Shown: positions 1-12,110, counted from the first letter of the stretch. The stretch is 64,000 nucleotides of DNA from Erinaceus europaeus (GCF_950295315.1 NC_080181.1:34935375-34999374); one strand, 5' to 3'. The notes: generated by a model from the sequence alone, not told the origin. Translations and numbers: made by a program.

Positions 1-480
1 AAAATCCTGAGGACTTACATAGTCCTGGTTAGTGATAGTTGGCATCATTTTTATAGTTACACTTCAGAGCACATTGTCAGAACAAGGAAAGCAGGGAATT
101 TCTGGATGTTTAATCTTTGAACTCAAAGGCAACAATATAATAAATTACCCACAAGGATTATCAAGATTTAAAAGAAAATCTGGCCAAGAACTAAACCTGT
201 TTAGTAGTCTGCTCGGTCCTGGCACCTGGCTAGAGAAAGAAATCCTACTTGTCCTTTGAGTACTCAGGAGAAAGCAACTGCCCCATTCTGTTACCACTCA
301 TAAGCCAAAAACACAGTAGTTAAATCCTACATTGACATCACAGGCACTAAACCAGTCCAGAAACACATTTACAAAATCTTCCCTCTGCAGCAATACTATA
401 TAAACTGGGAAACCCAACACTGTAACCTTAGCACCACCTTCTGGCAAAACAACAGAAGTCACATTAAATGTAGAAGCCTC
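1..480. other. unassigned sequence
   Basis: No exon, SINE or LTR signature is recognised here. The AT-rich text runs without an obvious boundary into the degenerate L1 ORF1-like stretch that follows, so it may be the 5' part of the same old element. Confidence 0.3.
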
Positions 481-960
481 AAAATATCACACAGTGATAA
501 CGGAAATTACAAATGACAAGACGGACACCAATATGGAAGAAAAGACAGATACTAATTTCAGAAAACTTTTTATGAAGACAATTCAATAAAGTAAACAATA
601 TACAGACTCATGTTCAAGAACTCAAAGATAAATTCACTAAATAGTTGCAGAAATAATAAAATAAAAAACCTACAAATGCAGTTCCTGCTTAGGTAGCAGA
701 CCTAGAAGGTAACTAAATCAGGTGGAGAAGTGAATATAAGTGCTAGAAGACACACACACAAAAAAAACCACTGTGAATTTAAAGCTCTTGAAAAGAAATT
801 TTTTAGAATAAATGAGCCACTTCTCTATAAAATAGCAGACTTTATCAGAATATTGATTGTGAGAGTTATTGAGATTGATGAGGAGGAAGAGAGAGAGAGG
901 AGAGAACATATTTAAAGAAATTATAGCAGGATAATTTCCACACTTAGACAATGTTAAAAA
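481..960 (+). mobile_element. old L1 ORF1-like remnant
   Basis: Broken reading frames near 520-660 give short coiled-coil-like peptides (for example METEKT-type acidic/basic heptads followed by 'IQTHVQELKDKFTK') that resemble the coiled coil of L1 ORF1p. At least one frameshift and two stops separate the pieces. It could be a HAL1/L1 fragment; assignment is from recalled family features only. Confidence 0.4.
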
Positions 961-1084
961 AATAGATGTTCAGGAGGCTGAATGGATATCTAAGTTTCTT
1001 AATTCAAAATAGCACACACAAGACACATTATAGTAAGTCTGTCCAAAAACAAAAACAGGAAACAAGGAATTCTAAAGAAAGGAA

Positions 1085-1830
1085 AAACCTATCCTAAGGT
1101 TCCAGGACTGGGAAAAATATAGGCTCTATAGTGGAGATGTGAGGTTCCTCCTGTCTTAGGGTTCAAAAAGACAATTGATAGTTGATGTTATCATCACTTT
1201 ATTTGGTAATTGGGTTAACTTTGAAAAGTCCTTTTGTTAGGGTTGCCATATAGTACCCAGTATTTTATAAATAGCTGTGCCACTGGCTGCCTCTGATCTA
1301 CTTGGTCTAGGTTTTTGAGAGAGTCTGCATATCAAATACACAGCCTATATATTAAGAAGACTTAGTCTGTGTTTTAAAAACTTTGAGACATACAATTAAT
1401 TTCCCCCCTCTCATATTAATTAACTAGTGATTTATATGACTACACATTACACATTCCCACCACCAAAAGACTGTGTCCCATCCCACCCACCCCCACCCCC
1501 CACCCCCCACCGGCCCAGGAAGCTGCATGTCTACCCCTCACCACAGAGTTTTTACTTTGGTGGCCTACTTACAATTTGGTCAGGTCCTGCTTTTAGTTTC
1601 CCTTTCAGATCTTCTTACTCAACTTCTGTTGATGAGTGGGATCATCCCATACTCATCTTTATCTTTCTGACTTAGCTCACTTAACATAATTCCTTCTAGC
1701 TCCATCCAAGATGGGTCAGAGAAGGTGGGTTCATTGTTCTTGATAGCTGTATAGTATTACATTGTGTATATATACCACAGCTTTCTCAGCCACTCATCTG
1801 TTGTTGGGCACCTGGGTTGCTTCCAGGTTT
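1085..1830 (-). mobile_element. L1 3' end, 3' part of a 5'-inverted insertion
   Basis: This is the reverse complement of the L1 ORF2 C terminus and proximal 3' UTR seen in sense at 32825-33560. At 1830 it ends at the ORF2 text 'aaacctggaagcaaccc' read in reverse, exactly where the inverted neighbour begins. No poly(T) is seen at its left edge, so the distal 3' UTR is missing. Confidence 0.85.
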
Positions 1831-2102
1831 AGAATGGCATACGTCAAAAAGGACAGCAGCAACAAATGCTGGAGAGGCTGTGGGGACAGAGGAACCCTTT
1901 TGCATTGCTGGTGGGAATGTAAATTGGTCCAGCCTCTGTGGAGAGCAGTCTGGAAAACTCTCACAAGGCTAGACATAGACCTTCCATATGATCCAGTAAT
2001 TCCTCTCCTGGGGTTATACCCCAAGGACTCCATAACACTAAACCAAAAAGAGGTGTGTACTCCTATGTTTATAGCAGTACAATTCATAATAGCTAAAACC
2101 TG
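1831..2102 (+). mobile_element. L1 ORF2 segment, inverted 5' part
   Basis: Sense-strand L1 ORF2 sequence equivalent to 32557-32826 of the long L1 in this window. It is contiguous in L1 coordinates with the minus-strand segment on its left but in the opposite orientation, sharing 'aaacctg' at the joint. This is the usual product of twin priming during L1 integration. Confidence 0.8.
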
Positions 2103-2255
2103 ATAGCTTTCCTATCCCTCACTATTTCTATCACCCCGTGTCCAAAGAAGAAATAAGAAGAGATAAAAGGGGGGGAAGAATGAATGAAGAGGAGAGGAGG
2201 AGATATGTTGGGGGGGAGAAGGAGGAGAATAATAATAATAATAGAAAGGAGAAAT

Positions 2256-2290
2256 AAAGGAAGGAAGGAAGGAAGGAAGGAAGGAAGGAA

Positions 2291-2344
<54 letters not shown>

Positions 2345-2346
2345 AG
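2256..2346. repeat. (GGAA)n then (GAAA)n microsatellite
   Basis: About nine GGAA units run into about twelve GAAA units, inside a purine-rich tract from 2140. Low-complexity reading frames on both strands are artefacts of this tract. Confidence 0.95.
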
Positions 2347-2649
2347 AAAGGAGAAAGGAGAGAATAAACTTACCTCTGGCAATTATGGAACCATGCAGGC
2401 ACTTTCAATAACTCTAGTTTAAAAAAATAGAATTTTCTTTAAAAAATGAATTACTCATATCTGAAGCTAATTACAAGTTTCCATTTCTTTCTTTCCTTTG
2501 TTTGCTTTATTTTGACCAGAGTAGCTCTAGTTCCTGATGGTGCTGACAAACAAGCCTAGACCTCTTGCAAGCAAATTCATGTGCTACTGCTGCACCATTT
2601 CCTTGGTGTTATTTTCATTTTTCTAGTTTTTTTAATAATCTCTTTTTTC

Positions 2650-2850
2650 TTAATTTTTATTATCTTTCTCTTTATTATATAGAGACATCAGAAATTGAGA
2701 GGGAAGAGGGAGATAGGGAGAGAGACAGAGAGACACCTGCAGCCCTGCGTCAACACTCGTGAAGCTTTCCCCCTGCAGGTGGGAACCAGGGGCTTGAACT
2801 TGGGTCCTTGCACACTGTAATGTGTGTGCTTAACCAAATGCGCCACCACC
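2650..2850 (-). repeat. tRNA-derived SINE, family B
   Basis: Reverse complement of the 'gggccaggtggtggcgca' family. The tRNA-like head is at the right end (2835-2850) and the 'gagagacagag' body and A-rich tail lie to the left. Confidence 0.85.
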
Positions 2851-2953
2851 TGGCCCATTTTTTCTAGGTTTTTTTTTATCATGTTTCCTTTTTAGAAATA
2901 CTGTAAAACAGATAAGGGTCTTGATGTTTTGCACGGAAGCTTGTCTGAGGCTA

Positions 2954-2966
2954 AATTCTAATTTTT
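2954..2966. repeat. target-site duplication, left copy
   Basis: The 13-mer 'aattctaattttt' recurs exactly at 5254-5266 and brackets the inverted L1 between them. Confidence 0.75.
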
Positions 2967-4096
2967 TTCTTTTTTTAATTTACTTATAAAAAGTAGACAT
3001 TAACAAAACCATAGAATAAGAGGGGTACAACTCCCCAAAATTCCCACCACCATATCTCCATATCCTATCCCCTCCCCTGGTAGTTTTCCTACTCTTTAAC
3101 CCTCTGGGAGTATGGAACCAAGGTCCCTGTGGAACACAGAAGGTGGCTCCTATAATTGCTTCCCCAATGAACATGGGCATTAACTAGTTGATCCATACTC
3201 CCAGACTGCCTCTATATTTCCCTAGTAGGTGGGGATCTAGAGAAGTGGAGCTCCAGGACACATTGGTCTGTCCAGGGAAGTCTGGTCAGCATCATGCTAG
3301 CATCTGGAACCTGGTGGCTAAAAAGAGAGTTAACATACAAAGCCAAATTGTTGAACAATCATGGATGTAAAAGCTGGAATACTGCAGATGAAGTGTTGGC
3401 GGGGGGGTCCTCCATTTTGTAGATAGTAGGCAAATTTTAGTTATATTCCAAATGGCCTGTGTCTATACTAGTTTTTTTTTTTCCCTGAGCCTAAAATCTG
3501 ATATGCAGGTGGCTCCAAGTTATTGTCTGGAAAGATGATGTTATGGTTAGAAAAGGGACAGAAAGCTGGATCAGGGAAGAAAGTTGCTCCCTAATATGGG
3601 GAAGGGGTATAAATATCATTGAACGTAAACCCCACTGATTTGATTTGGTCTGAGGCCCATATTCAGCTTAGGAGCCTATGTGACCTCTACATCACTGTAG
3701 ATCTGAGCTCACATTCTGTGGTCATCAGTAGGAACATTGCAAGCTGCCCCAATATCAGGAACCCATCTTCCTCAGGTGTAGCATAGAGTATGCTGTCCAT
3801 CCACCCTTTGGAGGATGGAACATTCTCTACTGTTGTTGATCCAAGTTGAGGGCAAGGTCCTACGAGGGCCCACAAAGGGGTCTATTGTGTTGTTCCTGAT
3901 AGAGAAGACAGGTAAAAATGGAGAGAGGGATTTATTAAAGGTCTATGCCCATAATGTCTGTTTGGGAATCTTAGGACTCCCAGACTAGGTCCCCAGCTGA
4001 TGGGGTGGCCTGGTAGTGACTAGAAAGTCATCATGAAAGTATGCCAGTCTCTTGCCATTATTCAGTTTTTGCAGTCCTTGCTTTGCTAAGGTTAGC
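2967..4096 (-). mobile_element. L1 distal 3' UTR, 3' part of twin-primed insertion
   Basis: Starts with poly(T)-rich sequence (the poly(A) tail read in reverse) next to the left target duplication. It then continues as the reverse complement of the roughly 2-kb L1 3' UTR found in sense at 40440-42835. It breaks at about 4096, where the orientation flips. Confidence 0.85.
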
Positions 4097-5253
4097 TTGA
4101 GAAAGAAGAACAGAAAGGGAAACTAAAAGCAGGATCTGACTAAATCTGGAGTAGGACAACAAAGTAAAAAAAAAAAAAACCCTGATGGTGAGGGTGGATA
4201 TTTAGCCTCCCGGGGCAGTGGGGGGTGGGGTGGTGGTGGTGGTGGTGGTGGTGGGTGGGATGGGACATAGTCTTTTGGTGGTGGGAATGTTGTTTATGTA
4301 CATGCCTATTAATTTGTAGTCATAAAAATCAGTATTTAATTAATATGAGAGGGGGGAAATTGTTTGTATGTCTCAAACATTTTAAAGCACAGAGTCTTTT
4401 TAATACATAGACTGAGTCTTTGATATGTTGACTCTCTCAAAAGCCTAGACCAGGGAGAACATAACCAACCGATGGCACAGCAATATACAAATAACGTCAA
4501 AGGACATAAATTATAGTGATGTTGGGCATGATACAGTAAAACAAAGGGATTTTTCAAAGTTAACCCAATTACCAAATAATGTGATTATAACAATAAGTAT
4601 CTGTTGTCTTCTTGAACCCTAATACATCAGGAACCTCACATTTCCCCTGTAGAGCCTATATTTCCCCCAGTCCTTGAACCTCTAGGGTGGGGTGCACTTT
4701 CCTGCATGCTTCTCTCAATTCATACCAAATAATATTGCATCCGTGGATCCCAACCTAATCAACACAATGAGTATTACCCCAGCATGCTTCACTTCAGACT
4801 GTGTCCAGAGACGTCAGGTGTGGAATGTGAACCCTTCTGCTTCATTACTTGGGTGAGACCTTTCCCTTCATAGTATTCTCTAATTTCATTCCAGGAGGTT
4901 CACTTCCTAACGAAGTCCCAAAACCTACATATAGAACATATGTTCACATGTATCCATAAACTAAGACAAAATATATACCTGAAAGCTAAAGTACACAATA
5001 GTCTGCACTGAGTCAGTATAAAGTTCCTAATGAAATAGTATCTACCAAGAAAGATGACAGAGGACTTAGTGGGGGTTGTTTTGTTACATGGAAAACTGAA
5101 AAATGTTATGCATGTACAAACTATTGTACTTACTGTTGAATATAAAACATTAATTCCCCAATAAAGGAATTAAAAAAAATAAATAGTATTTAATTAGATT
5201 AAGATACCCGCCTCACCTATTACAGTTCTCTCACTCACTCCAAAGCTAAATTT
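4097..5253 (+). mobile_element. L1 ORF2 end and proximal 3' UTR, inverted 5' part
   Basis: Sense L1 sequence from just after the ORF2 stop ('tgagaaagaagaacag') to the point where the left segment begins in L1 coordinates ('actccaaagcta'). Together with the minus-strand segment it makes one complete 3' UTR with an internal inversion. A GGT-rich microsatellite lies at 4228-4252. A second retroinsertion sits inside it at about 5040-5182. Confidence 0.85.
5040..5182 (+). mobile_element. short L1 3'-end insertion nested in L1
   Basis: About 140 bp ending in 'ccaataaaggaattaaaa', flanked by 'aaatagtat' on both sides. It interrupts the 3' UTR text that continues at 5190. The same tail ('gttatgcatgtacaaac') recurs at 27006, 48200 and 53270. 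Being nested, it is younger than its host L1. Confidence 0.7.
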
Positions 5254-5266
5254 AATTCTAATTTTT
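5254..5266. repeat. target-site duplication, right copy
   Basis: Exact partner of the 13-mer at 2954-2966. Confidence 0.75.
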
Positions 5267-5289
5267 CTTTATAATGCTTATTGGACATT

Positions 5290-5368
5290 TTTTTTAACCA
5301 GAGCACTGCTCACTTGTCAGCTATGATTGTGGTATGGAAGACTGAACTTGGAACTTCTGAACCTCAGG
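5290..5368 (-). repeat. SINE family C fragment
   Basis: Antisense fragment with 'accagagcactgctca' and 'gaacctcaggcatga'. It stops abruptly where L1 3' UTR sequence begins. Confidence 0.65.
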
Positions 5369-7376
5369 CATGACAGGGAAGTCTGATTGTCATCATGCTA
5401 GCATCTGGAACCTGGTGGCTGAAAAAAAAAAGTTAACACATAAAGCCAAAGAAGTTGTTGACTAATCATGAATTTAATGGCAGGAGTAGTGCAGCTTAAG
5501 AGTTGGGGGGGGTCACCATTCTAAAGATAGCTAGTAAGCCTATTTTAGTTAAATTCAAAGAGCCTGGGACTATACTAGTTTTTTTTTCCCCTGAGCCTGA
5601 AATCTGATATGAAAGTAGATCCAAGTTCTTGTCTGGGGAGATGATGTCATAGCTGGAAAAAAGATCAGAAAGCTGTATCAGGGAAGAGAGTAGCTCCCTA
5701 ATATGGGGAAAAAAGATCAGAAAGCTGTATCAGGGAAGAGAGTAGCTCCCTAATATGGGGAAGGGGAATAAATATCATTGGCTGTAAACCCCATTTATTT
5801 GATGTGATCTGGGACAATATTCAGCTTAGGAGCCTATGTGACCTTTGCATCCCCAGAGAACTGAGCTCACATTCTGTGGTCATGAGTAGGAACTTTCCAA
5901 ACTGCCCCAATATCAGGACCCATCTTCCTCAGGTGTAGCATAGAGTATGTTGTCCAGCCTCCCTTCAGAGGATGGAACATTCTCTACCTTTGTTAATCCA
6001 AGTTGAGGGCAAGGTCCTATGGGAGGCCACAAAGGGGTCTGTTATGTTGTTCCTAATACAGATGAATCGTAACAATAGAAAGGGGGATTTATTTGAGGTT
6101 GAGTACCGTCATGTCTATTTGGGAATCTCAGGACTCCCCTGAATAGGGCTGTACCTGATGGGGTGGCCTTATAGTGACTAAAGAGTCATTAAAGTATGTT
6201 AATCTCTTTCCCTTATTCAGCTTTTGCAGTCTTTCCTTTGATATGGATAGCTTGGGAGTGAGTGAGGGAAGTATAATAGGAAATAGGTGAGGAAGGTAGC
6301 TAAGTCTAAGTAGACACCATTTCATTATGAACTTCATACTGACTCAGTGTAGACTATTGTGTATTTTGCTTTCAGGTATATATTTTGCACTAATTTATGT
6401 ATACATGTAAACATATGCTGTAACTCATGGGACATGGTCTATATCTAGGATTTGGGACTTTGTTATGAAGTGAACTACCTGAAATGGAATTAGAGAATCC
6501 TATGAATGAAAGGTCTCACCCGAGTAATGAGGCTGAAGGGTTGACATTCCATGCCTGACATCTCTGGACACAGTCTGAAGTGAAGCATACCGAGGTGATA
6601 CTCGTTGCATTGATTAGGTTGGTATCAGTAGATGCAATATCATTTGGTATGAGTTGAGAGAGGCATGCAGGAAAGTGAGCCCTATGAGCCCCACTCTAGA
6701 GGTTCCAGAACTGGGGAAATATAGGATCTATAGAGGAAGTGGGAGGTTCCTGCAGCCTTTGACTTGAGAAGGCAATAGATAATTATTGATGTAATCAAAT
6801 TATTTGGAAATTGGGTGAACTTCGAAAAATCCTTTTGTTAGGATTTTCTGTATCATACACAACATCACCATAATTTATGTCCTTTTATATTATTTGCATA
6901 TAGCTGTGCCACTGGTTGCTTCTTTTGTCCCTGGTTTAAGCTTTTTTTTTTTTTTTTTGGTTTAAGCTTTTAAGAGCATCTACATATCAAAGACTCAACC
7001 TATGGTCTGTGCATTAAAAAGTTTGAGACATTCAATCAATTTTTCCTGTCTCATATTAATGAAATAGTGGCTTATATGACTACAGCAATGTACATAAACA
7101 CCATTACCACCACCATAAGACTGTGTCCCATCCTCCCTCACCCCTACCCATGAAGCTGAGCGTACACTCTCACACTTAACCCAGGGTTTTTACTTTGGTG
7201 CCCTACTCTCAATTCAGTAAAATCCTGCTTTGAGTTTCCCATTCTGTTCTTCTTTGTCAACTTCTGTTTATGAGTGGGATTATCCCATACTCGTCCTTAT
7301 CTTCTGAATTAGCTCACTTAACATAATTGATTCCAGCTCCATTCAAGATGGGTCAGGGAAAGTGGGTTCATTGTTC
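5369..7376 (-). mobile_element. L1 3' part (ORF2 C terminus and 3' UTR)
   Basis: Reverse complement of the L1 3' UTR, reaching the ORF2 C-terminal end near 7260-7376. The last part of the 3' UTR and the poly(A) are missing at the left. It contains a direct tandem duplication of about 52 bp at 5656-5760. Confidence 0.85.
5656..5760. repeat. tandem duplication of about 52 bp
   Basis: The stretch beginning 'aaaaaagatcagaaagctg' and ending 'ctccctaatatgggga' occurs twice in direct succession. Other L1 copies (3550-3605, 41880-41950) have it once, so it arose after this copy inserted. Confidence 0.85.
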
Positions 7377-7427
7377 TTTTTTTGTTGTTATTTTATTTAT
7401 AAAAAGGAAACATTGACAAAACCATGG

Positions 7428-7588
7428 GATAGTGGTCCAGGAGGTGGTGCAATGGATAAAGCATTGGATTTTTAAGCATGAGGTCCCGAGTTCAATCCCT
7501 GGCAGCACATGTACCAGATTGATATTTAGTTCTTTCTCTCTCTCCACCTATCTTTCTCATTAATGAATAAATAAAATATTTAAAAAAA
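7428..7588 (+). repeat. SINE family D nested in L1
   Basis: tRNA-like head 'gtggtccaggaggtggtg' with B-box-like 'gttcaatcc', ending in an A-rich tail. Flanked by imperfect copies of 'aaaccatgggata' (7415-7427; 'aaaacatggaata' after the tail), so it is a target-primed insertion into the L1 3' UTR. Confidence 0.8.
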
Positions 7589-9798
7589 CATGGAATAAGA
7601 GGGCTACAACACACAATTCCCACCACCAGAACTCCATATCCCATCCCATTCCCTGATAGCTTTCCTATTCTTTAACCCTTTGGGAGTATGGACCCAAGGT
7701 CATTGAGGAATGCAGAAGGTGGAAAGTCTGGCTTTTGTAATTTCTTCCCCACAGAACATGGGTGTTGACAGGTCATCCATACTCCCAGCCTTCCTCTCTC
7801 TTTCCCTAGTGGGGTGGAGCTCTTGGTTCAGTTTTGTAAGGGCATATGTTTCTAGGAATTTGTCCATTTCTTCCAGATTCTCTAGCTTGGTGGCGTATAG
7901 TTCTTCATAGAAGTCACATGCTTTTCTGGATTTCTGTGGTGTTAGTTGTGATATCTACTCTATCATTTACAATTCAATTTATTTGAGTCTTCTACCTTTT
8001 TTTTCTTCTTCTTAGTGAGTCTGGATAGGGGTTTGTCAATCTTGTTTAATTTTTCAAAGAACCAGTATTTGGCTTAATTGATCTTTTCATGGTTCTATTT
8101 CAATGTTGTTTATTTTTACTCTTATTTTAGTGATTTCCATCCTTCTGTTTGCTTTAAAGTTCCTTTATTTCTTTTCCCCTAAGTCCTTTAAAGATGCAGT
8201 AAGGTTGTTTATTTGAGCTTTTTCTTGTTCTCTAAAATGTGATTATATGGCTATGAATTTCCCTCTCAGTACTGCTTTACCTGTGTCCCAAATATTTTGA
8301 TATCTTGTGTCTTCATTTTCATTTGTTTTTTTCCAGAAACATTTCAGTTTTTTGCTTGAGTGCCTTTATGACCCAGCAGTTCTTAAGCAGTATGTTGAGT
8401 TTCCAAATTCTGTGACTTTTAGTAATTTTCTGTTTGTTGTTGAATGTTATCTTTACTCCACTGTGGTGTGAGAAGATACATGGGATAATTTTAACACTCT
8501 TGAATTTGTTGATATTGTCTTTGTGGCCTAACATGTGCTCTATCCTTGAGGATGTGCTATGTGGATTTGAAAAGAATGTGTATTCGAGTTTTTTTGGGTG
8601 AAAATGTCCAGAAGGTCTAGTCTGTTCATCTCTTTATTTAATTCTCTTCTTTATTAATTGATTATCTGCTTTGTTGATCTCTCTAAGTGTGAGAGTGGGG
8701 TGTTGAAGTCTACTGCTATTATTGTCCTATTACTGATGTATTGTTGTACTTCTTTCAGTAGGTGTTTGTTGTATTTAGATGGTCCCTTACTGTGTGCATT
8801 GATATTAATAATTGTTAAATCTTCTTGGTTGATTTATCCTCTAATCATTATATAATGGCCTTGACTATCTTTTATTTCTTTATTTAATTTAAAGTCTATG
8901 GCATCATTTTTTGTGGTCCATTAGCCTGTATGATAGTTTTCCATCCTTTCACTATAAGTCTGTGTTTGTCTTGTTGGGTCAGGTGGGATTCTTGCAAGCA
9001 GCATATGGTTGGGTTATGTTTTCTGATTTATCGTCCCACTCTGTGCCTTTTAATGGGGGAGTTTAAGCCATTGACATTTACTGATATTATGGATTTAAAG
9101 TATTCTAGTGCCATTATTCAATATTTTTTATTCTCTCTGATATACAGCAAGTATTATAGTTATGTTCTTGTTTATAGGAGGTCTTTTACTACCTCTTTCA
9201 GGGAAGGCTAGGTGATGGTTGCCTCCTTTAACTGTTGCCTGTCTGAGAAGATTTTGATCCCTCCATCTAGTCTGAATGAGAATCTAGCAGGTTGAAACCC
9301 TTTTTCATTGAGGGCTCAACAGATATTTTGCCATTCTCTTCTGGCTTTTAGAGTTTGAATGGAGAAGTCTGCTGATAGTCTTATGGGTTTTTATGTGACT
9401 ATTTGTTTTTATCTTGTAGCCTTTAGGATCCTTTCTTTATCCTTACTTCTTTTCATTGTAACTATGATGTATCTAATTGTCTTCAGGTCTGGGTTCTCTT
9501 TGAGACTGTCTGAGCCTCTTCATCTTAATGTCCAGTTGTTTAGGTCTGGGAAGTTTTCTTCTATTATTTCCTCTAGAATGGTTACTTCCCCTTCCTCTAT
9601 TTCTCCCTCTGGTAGGCCAATTATATGAATGTTACTTCTTTTGAGTTCATCCCATGTCTCGGTTGTTGTTTGCAGTGTCACTCAATCTCTTTTTGAGCTC
9701 TTTTACCTCTTTCTTAGTTTTATCTAACTCATCCTCTGTCTGACTAATTCTGTTTTCTGCTTCTGTTAATCTGCTTTCCCTTCCTTCATCTTTGTTCT

Positions 9799-10059
9799 TC
9801 AGTCAGTTATAGTATTAGCTGGTTCTCCTAATTGGACTTTTAGCTCAACTATTTCAGCTTTCAGTTCTCTAATAACCCCAAGGTAGCTTGTATTTTCTTT
9901 GAGGGTCTCATCTGTTGTTTCCCTAATTCTGATAGCCCATTCCTCCATAGTTGTCTTCATTTCTATGATTATTAGGTATAGTATTGCTTGAATACTTTTC
10001 TTATCTATGGTTACTTCTGACTGATTTGGAGTTTCTTCTGGGCACCTGTCCAGATTCAT
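9799..10059 (-). pseudogene. L1 ORF1p N-terminal coiled coil
   Basis: An 86-residue open stretch rich in E, K, L and I heptads (for example 'VIRELKAEIVELKVQL'), typical of the trimerising coiled coil of L1 ORF1p. Further ORF1 sequence continues to about 9180 in other frames. It is the ORF1 counterpart that the long L1 at 27753 lacks. Confidence 0.7.
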
Positions 10060-10237
10060 TGTGGTAGCAGTTTTCTTTGCTGTGATTTAACCATTTTTTA
10101 GTGATATGGTTTTTATTTTTCTGTCCTGTCGTTCTTCAGTTGTTGTGTTTTGAATACAAGCCACACTATACTAAATACCTTTATGACAAATGCAGTCACC
10201 AACCTCACAAATTACAACAATAGTAACTGAAACAAGG

Positions 10238-10314
10238 ATTGAATGCTCTAGTCACATTGTCTCCAACCTAGAGAGTATGCACCTGGGAAGAGGCACCCCC
10301 ATGTTAGCCCAGCA
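10238..10314 (+). mobile_element. ERV 5' LTR remnant (3' end only)
   Basis: The text 'ctccaacctagagagtatgc' to 'agcccagca' matches the end of the LTR at 14602-14665. The upstream U3/R part is missing and L1 sequence abuts it. Confidence 0.7.
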
Positions 10315-10316
10315 TC

Positions 10317-10335
10317 TGGTGCCCAAATGTGGGAC
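10317..10335 (+). other. retroviral primer-binding site, lysine tRNA type
   Basis: 'tggtgcccaaatgtggga' lies two bases after the LTR-terminal CA. It resembles the tRNA-Lys(1,2) primer site used by beta-like class II ERVs, with CpG-decay changes and one inserted base. Confidence 0.65.
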
Positions 10336-11779
10336 ATATCCCCCCTTGGCTTCACACACAAGCTGCCCCAGCCCCAGATATACTTATCTGGCTGCTTGGC
10401 TCTCTGAAGCCTTGTGTTTACGAAGGCACAGTAGTTCTTTTTCTCCCTCTTCTTATTTTCCTGAGACCCCTCTGTCATGAACAACCTTCCTCTTTATCAA
10501 GAGGATCCCCAAATCCTCGACTCCTTTTCCACTAGACAGTTTCTCTGTCTCTGGGACATTTTGCTCTGGGCCACACCTTGGTTCTGCTTGACCATGATCA
10601 CAGGTTTCAGGAGGTATGCAGGGCTCCCTGCCAAAAAACCAAGGTTGTTCCCGCTAAGACTTCCCCAGCTCTCCCACCCATGTCTCCCGTGGATAGTGGC
10701 AATTCTAACTTGGAAAACAGCCCGAGTCTAAGGGACCTTGAGGCTGTGATTCAAGCTTTAAAGGTCATTCTGCTTGCCCAGAACCATACATGCTTTCTAG
10801 AGAAAGCAAAACCTCCTGAGCCTATCCCCCCACCTGACCCAATCCTGACCTACCATAATTTCGGGGTGTCTCTCTCCTTCTCCGGCAGGGTGGCCTCCAG
10901 GGGAAAGGTAACGGGCTGGTTCTTTCTCGCTCATGACAGGGGTGACATGAAGTAAAAGACACCAGGGGACTCTTAGTGTGCCTAGAATCTGAGTCCTAGA
11001 ATCTCAGAATCCTAGAGTCCATTTATTATCAAAGTGGACATGAGTTAAATAGAAAAGCAATGAAGTTAATGTGTTGAAATATGACAGAAATTACAGGTTT
11101 CTTAACAGTCAGAATGCCCCTAGGGTAGGGGGTTGGTATGACAGGAATTGATGAGATACAAGACAGTTATTTTCCATGACACAAGCAACTTAATTATCCA
11201 AAGGTATTTGAGAGAAGCATATGGGGTTAAACCCTTAGGGTGAGGCAGAGAGAAGATGAATATCAAAAAGCCATATAGTTTGGAATTTCTCTTGTCTGGG
11301 GTCTGAGGTGTGTGATGAAGTGTGTGATAAGATGTGTTCTTCTGTGATCAGAAGGTGACTTTGAATAAGTGAATCTGTGGCCATGTGGCCTGCAGTTAAT
11401 GAAGGGAAGTACTGGGGCTTCTGTGGGCCTGAGAATCAAGAAGGAAAGAACCAAGTCTGAGTTTCCCCCCTTAGGCTCACCTCAGTTGAGAGAGACTTAC
11501 CAAGAGCTAATCTTCTCAGACCTCCATCCAAAGATGGGGGTGGTTCTCCCTAAGCTCTATCAGGCTTACACATTTTCCTAACACCATAAACCCTGTGCAC
11601 TTCACCCAGTGTCTCCCTTTTCAGTAGATACATCTCTGGCTGCCCACCCTGCTTCTGCAACTGATCCTATTGCAGCTCCTCCCCTGCTGCTGTGCCACTA
11701 TCAGACACATAATACCTTTGACAGCTTCATGACAAAGCTTTTTCTGAGGAGCAAGTCCACATATTTCCAGTAAATGTTA

Positions 11780-12110
11780 CCCCCCCCCCCAATAGACAGA
11801 GACCTCAGGCATGGTATCCATATGCCCCCACAGATCTTAATGCACTTTGTCAGGCAATTACTGAGGATGGAATTCACGCTTCATGGACCAGATCCATTTA
11901 ATAAGGCCATCTCCAGAACCTTAACACTCCCCAAGACTGGAGGGACATAGCTCACTCTATGCTGCAAGGCCCACTCTTCCTTCAGTGGGAAGCGTTTTTC
12001 AGGGATGAATGACTGCAGCAATCCCACAGAAACAGTCAGAACCAGCCTAATTGGGATATTGAGGCCCTTTTTGGAGTAGGACGCCTTCCAGGACCCATAA
12101 TGTGACATGG
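11780..12110 (+). pseudogene. ERV gag capsid-like remnant
   Basis: A proline-rich stretch is followed by sequence reading, with frameshifts, as 'DLNALCQAITEDGIH' and later 'GPLFLQWEAFF'. This is the kind of motif found in the capsid of betaretroviral Gag. It is interrupted by a run of ten C at about 11780 and by a stop near 11900. Not functional. Confidence 0.5.

Larger units (their letters stand above)
7377..10237 (-). mobile_element. L1, internally deleted, with ORF1 and ORF2 N-terminal half
   Basis: Poly(T)-rich 3' end at 7377, then 3' UTR (interrupted by a SINE) to about 7822. There it jumps directly into the ORF2 EN-RT linker (7822-8530), ORF2 endonuclease (8530-9090), ORF1 (about 9180-10060, with a coiled coil near 9800-10060) and the end of the 5' UTR (10060-10237). 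The reverse transcriptase and the rest of ORF2 are absent. All frames carry stops. Confidence 0.8.

Noticed and set aside
2131..2411. Ser/Phe/Leu- and Arg/Lys-rich frames on both strands
   Set aside because: Translation of the GGAA/GAAA microsatellite.
4225..4410. Trp-rich frame
   Set aside because: Translation of a GGT-rich simple repeat in an L1 3' UTR.
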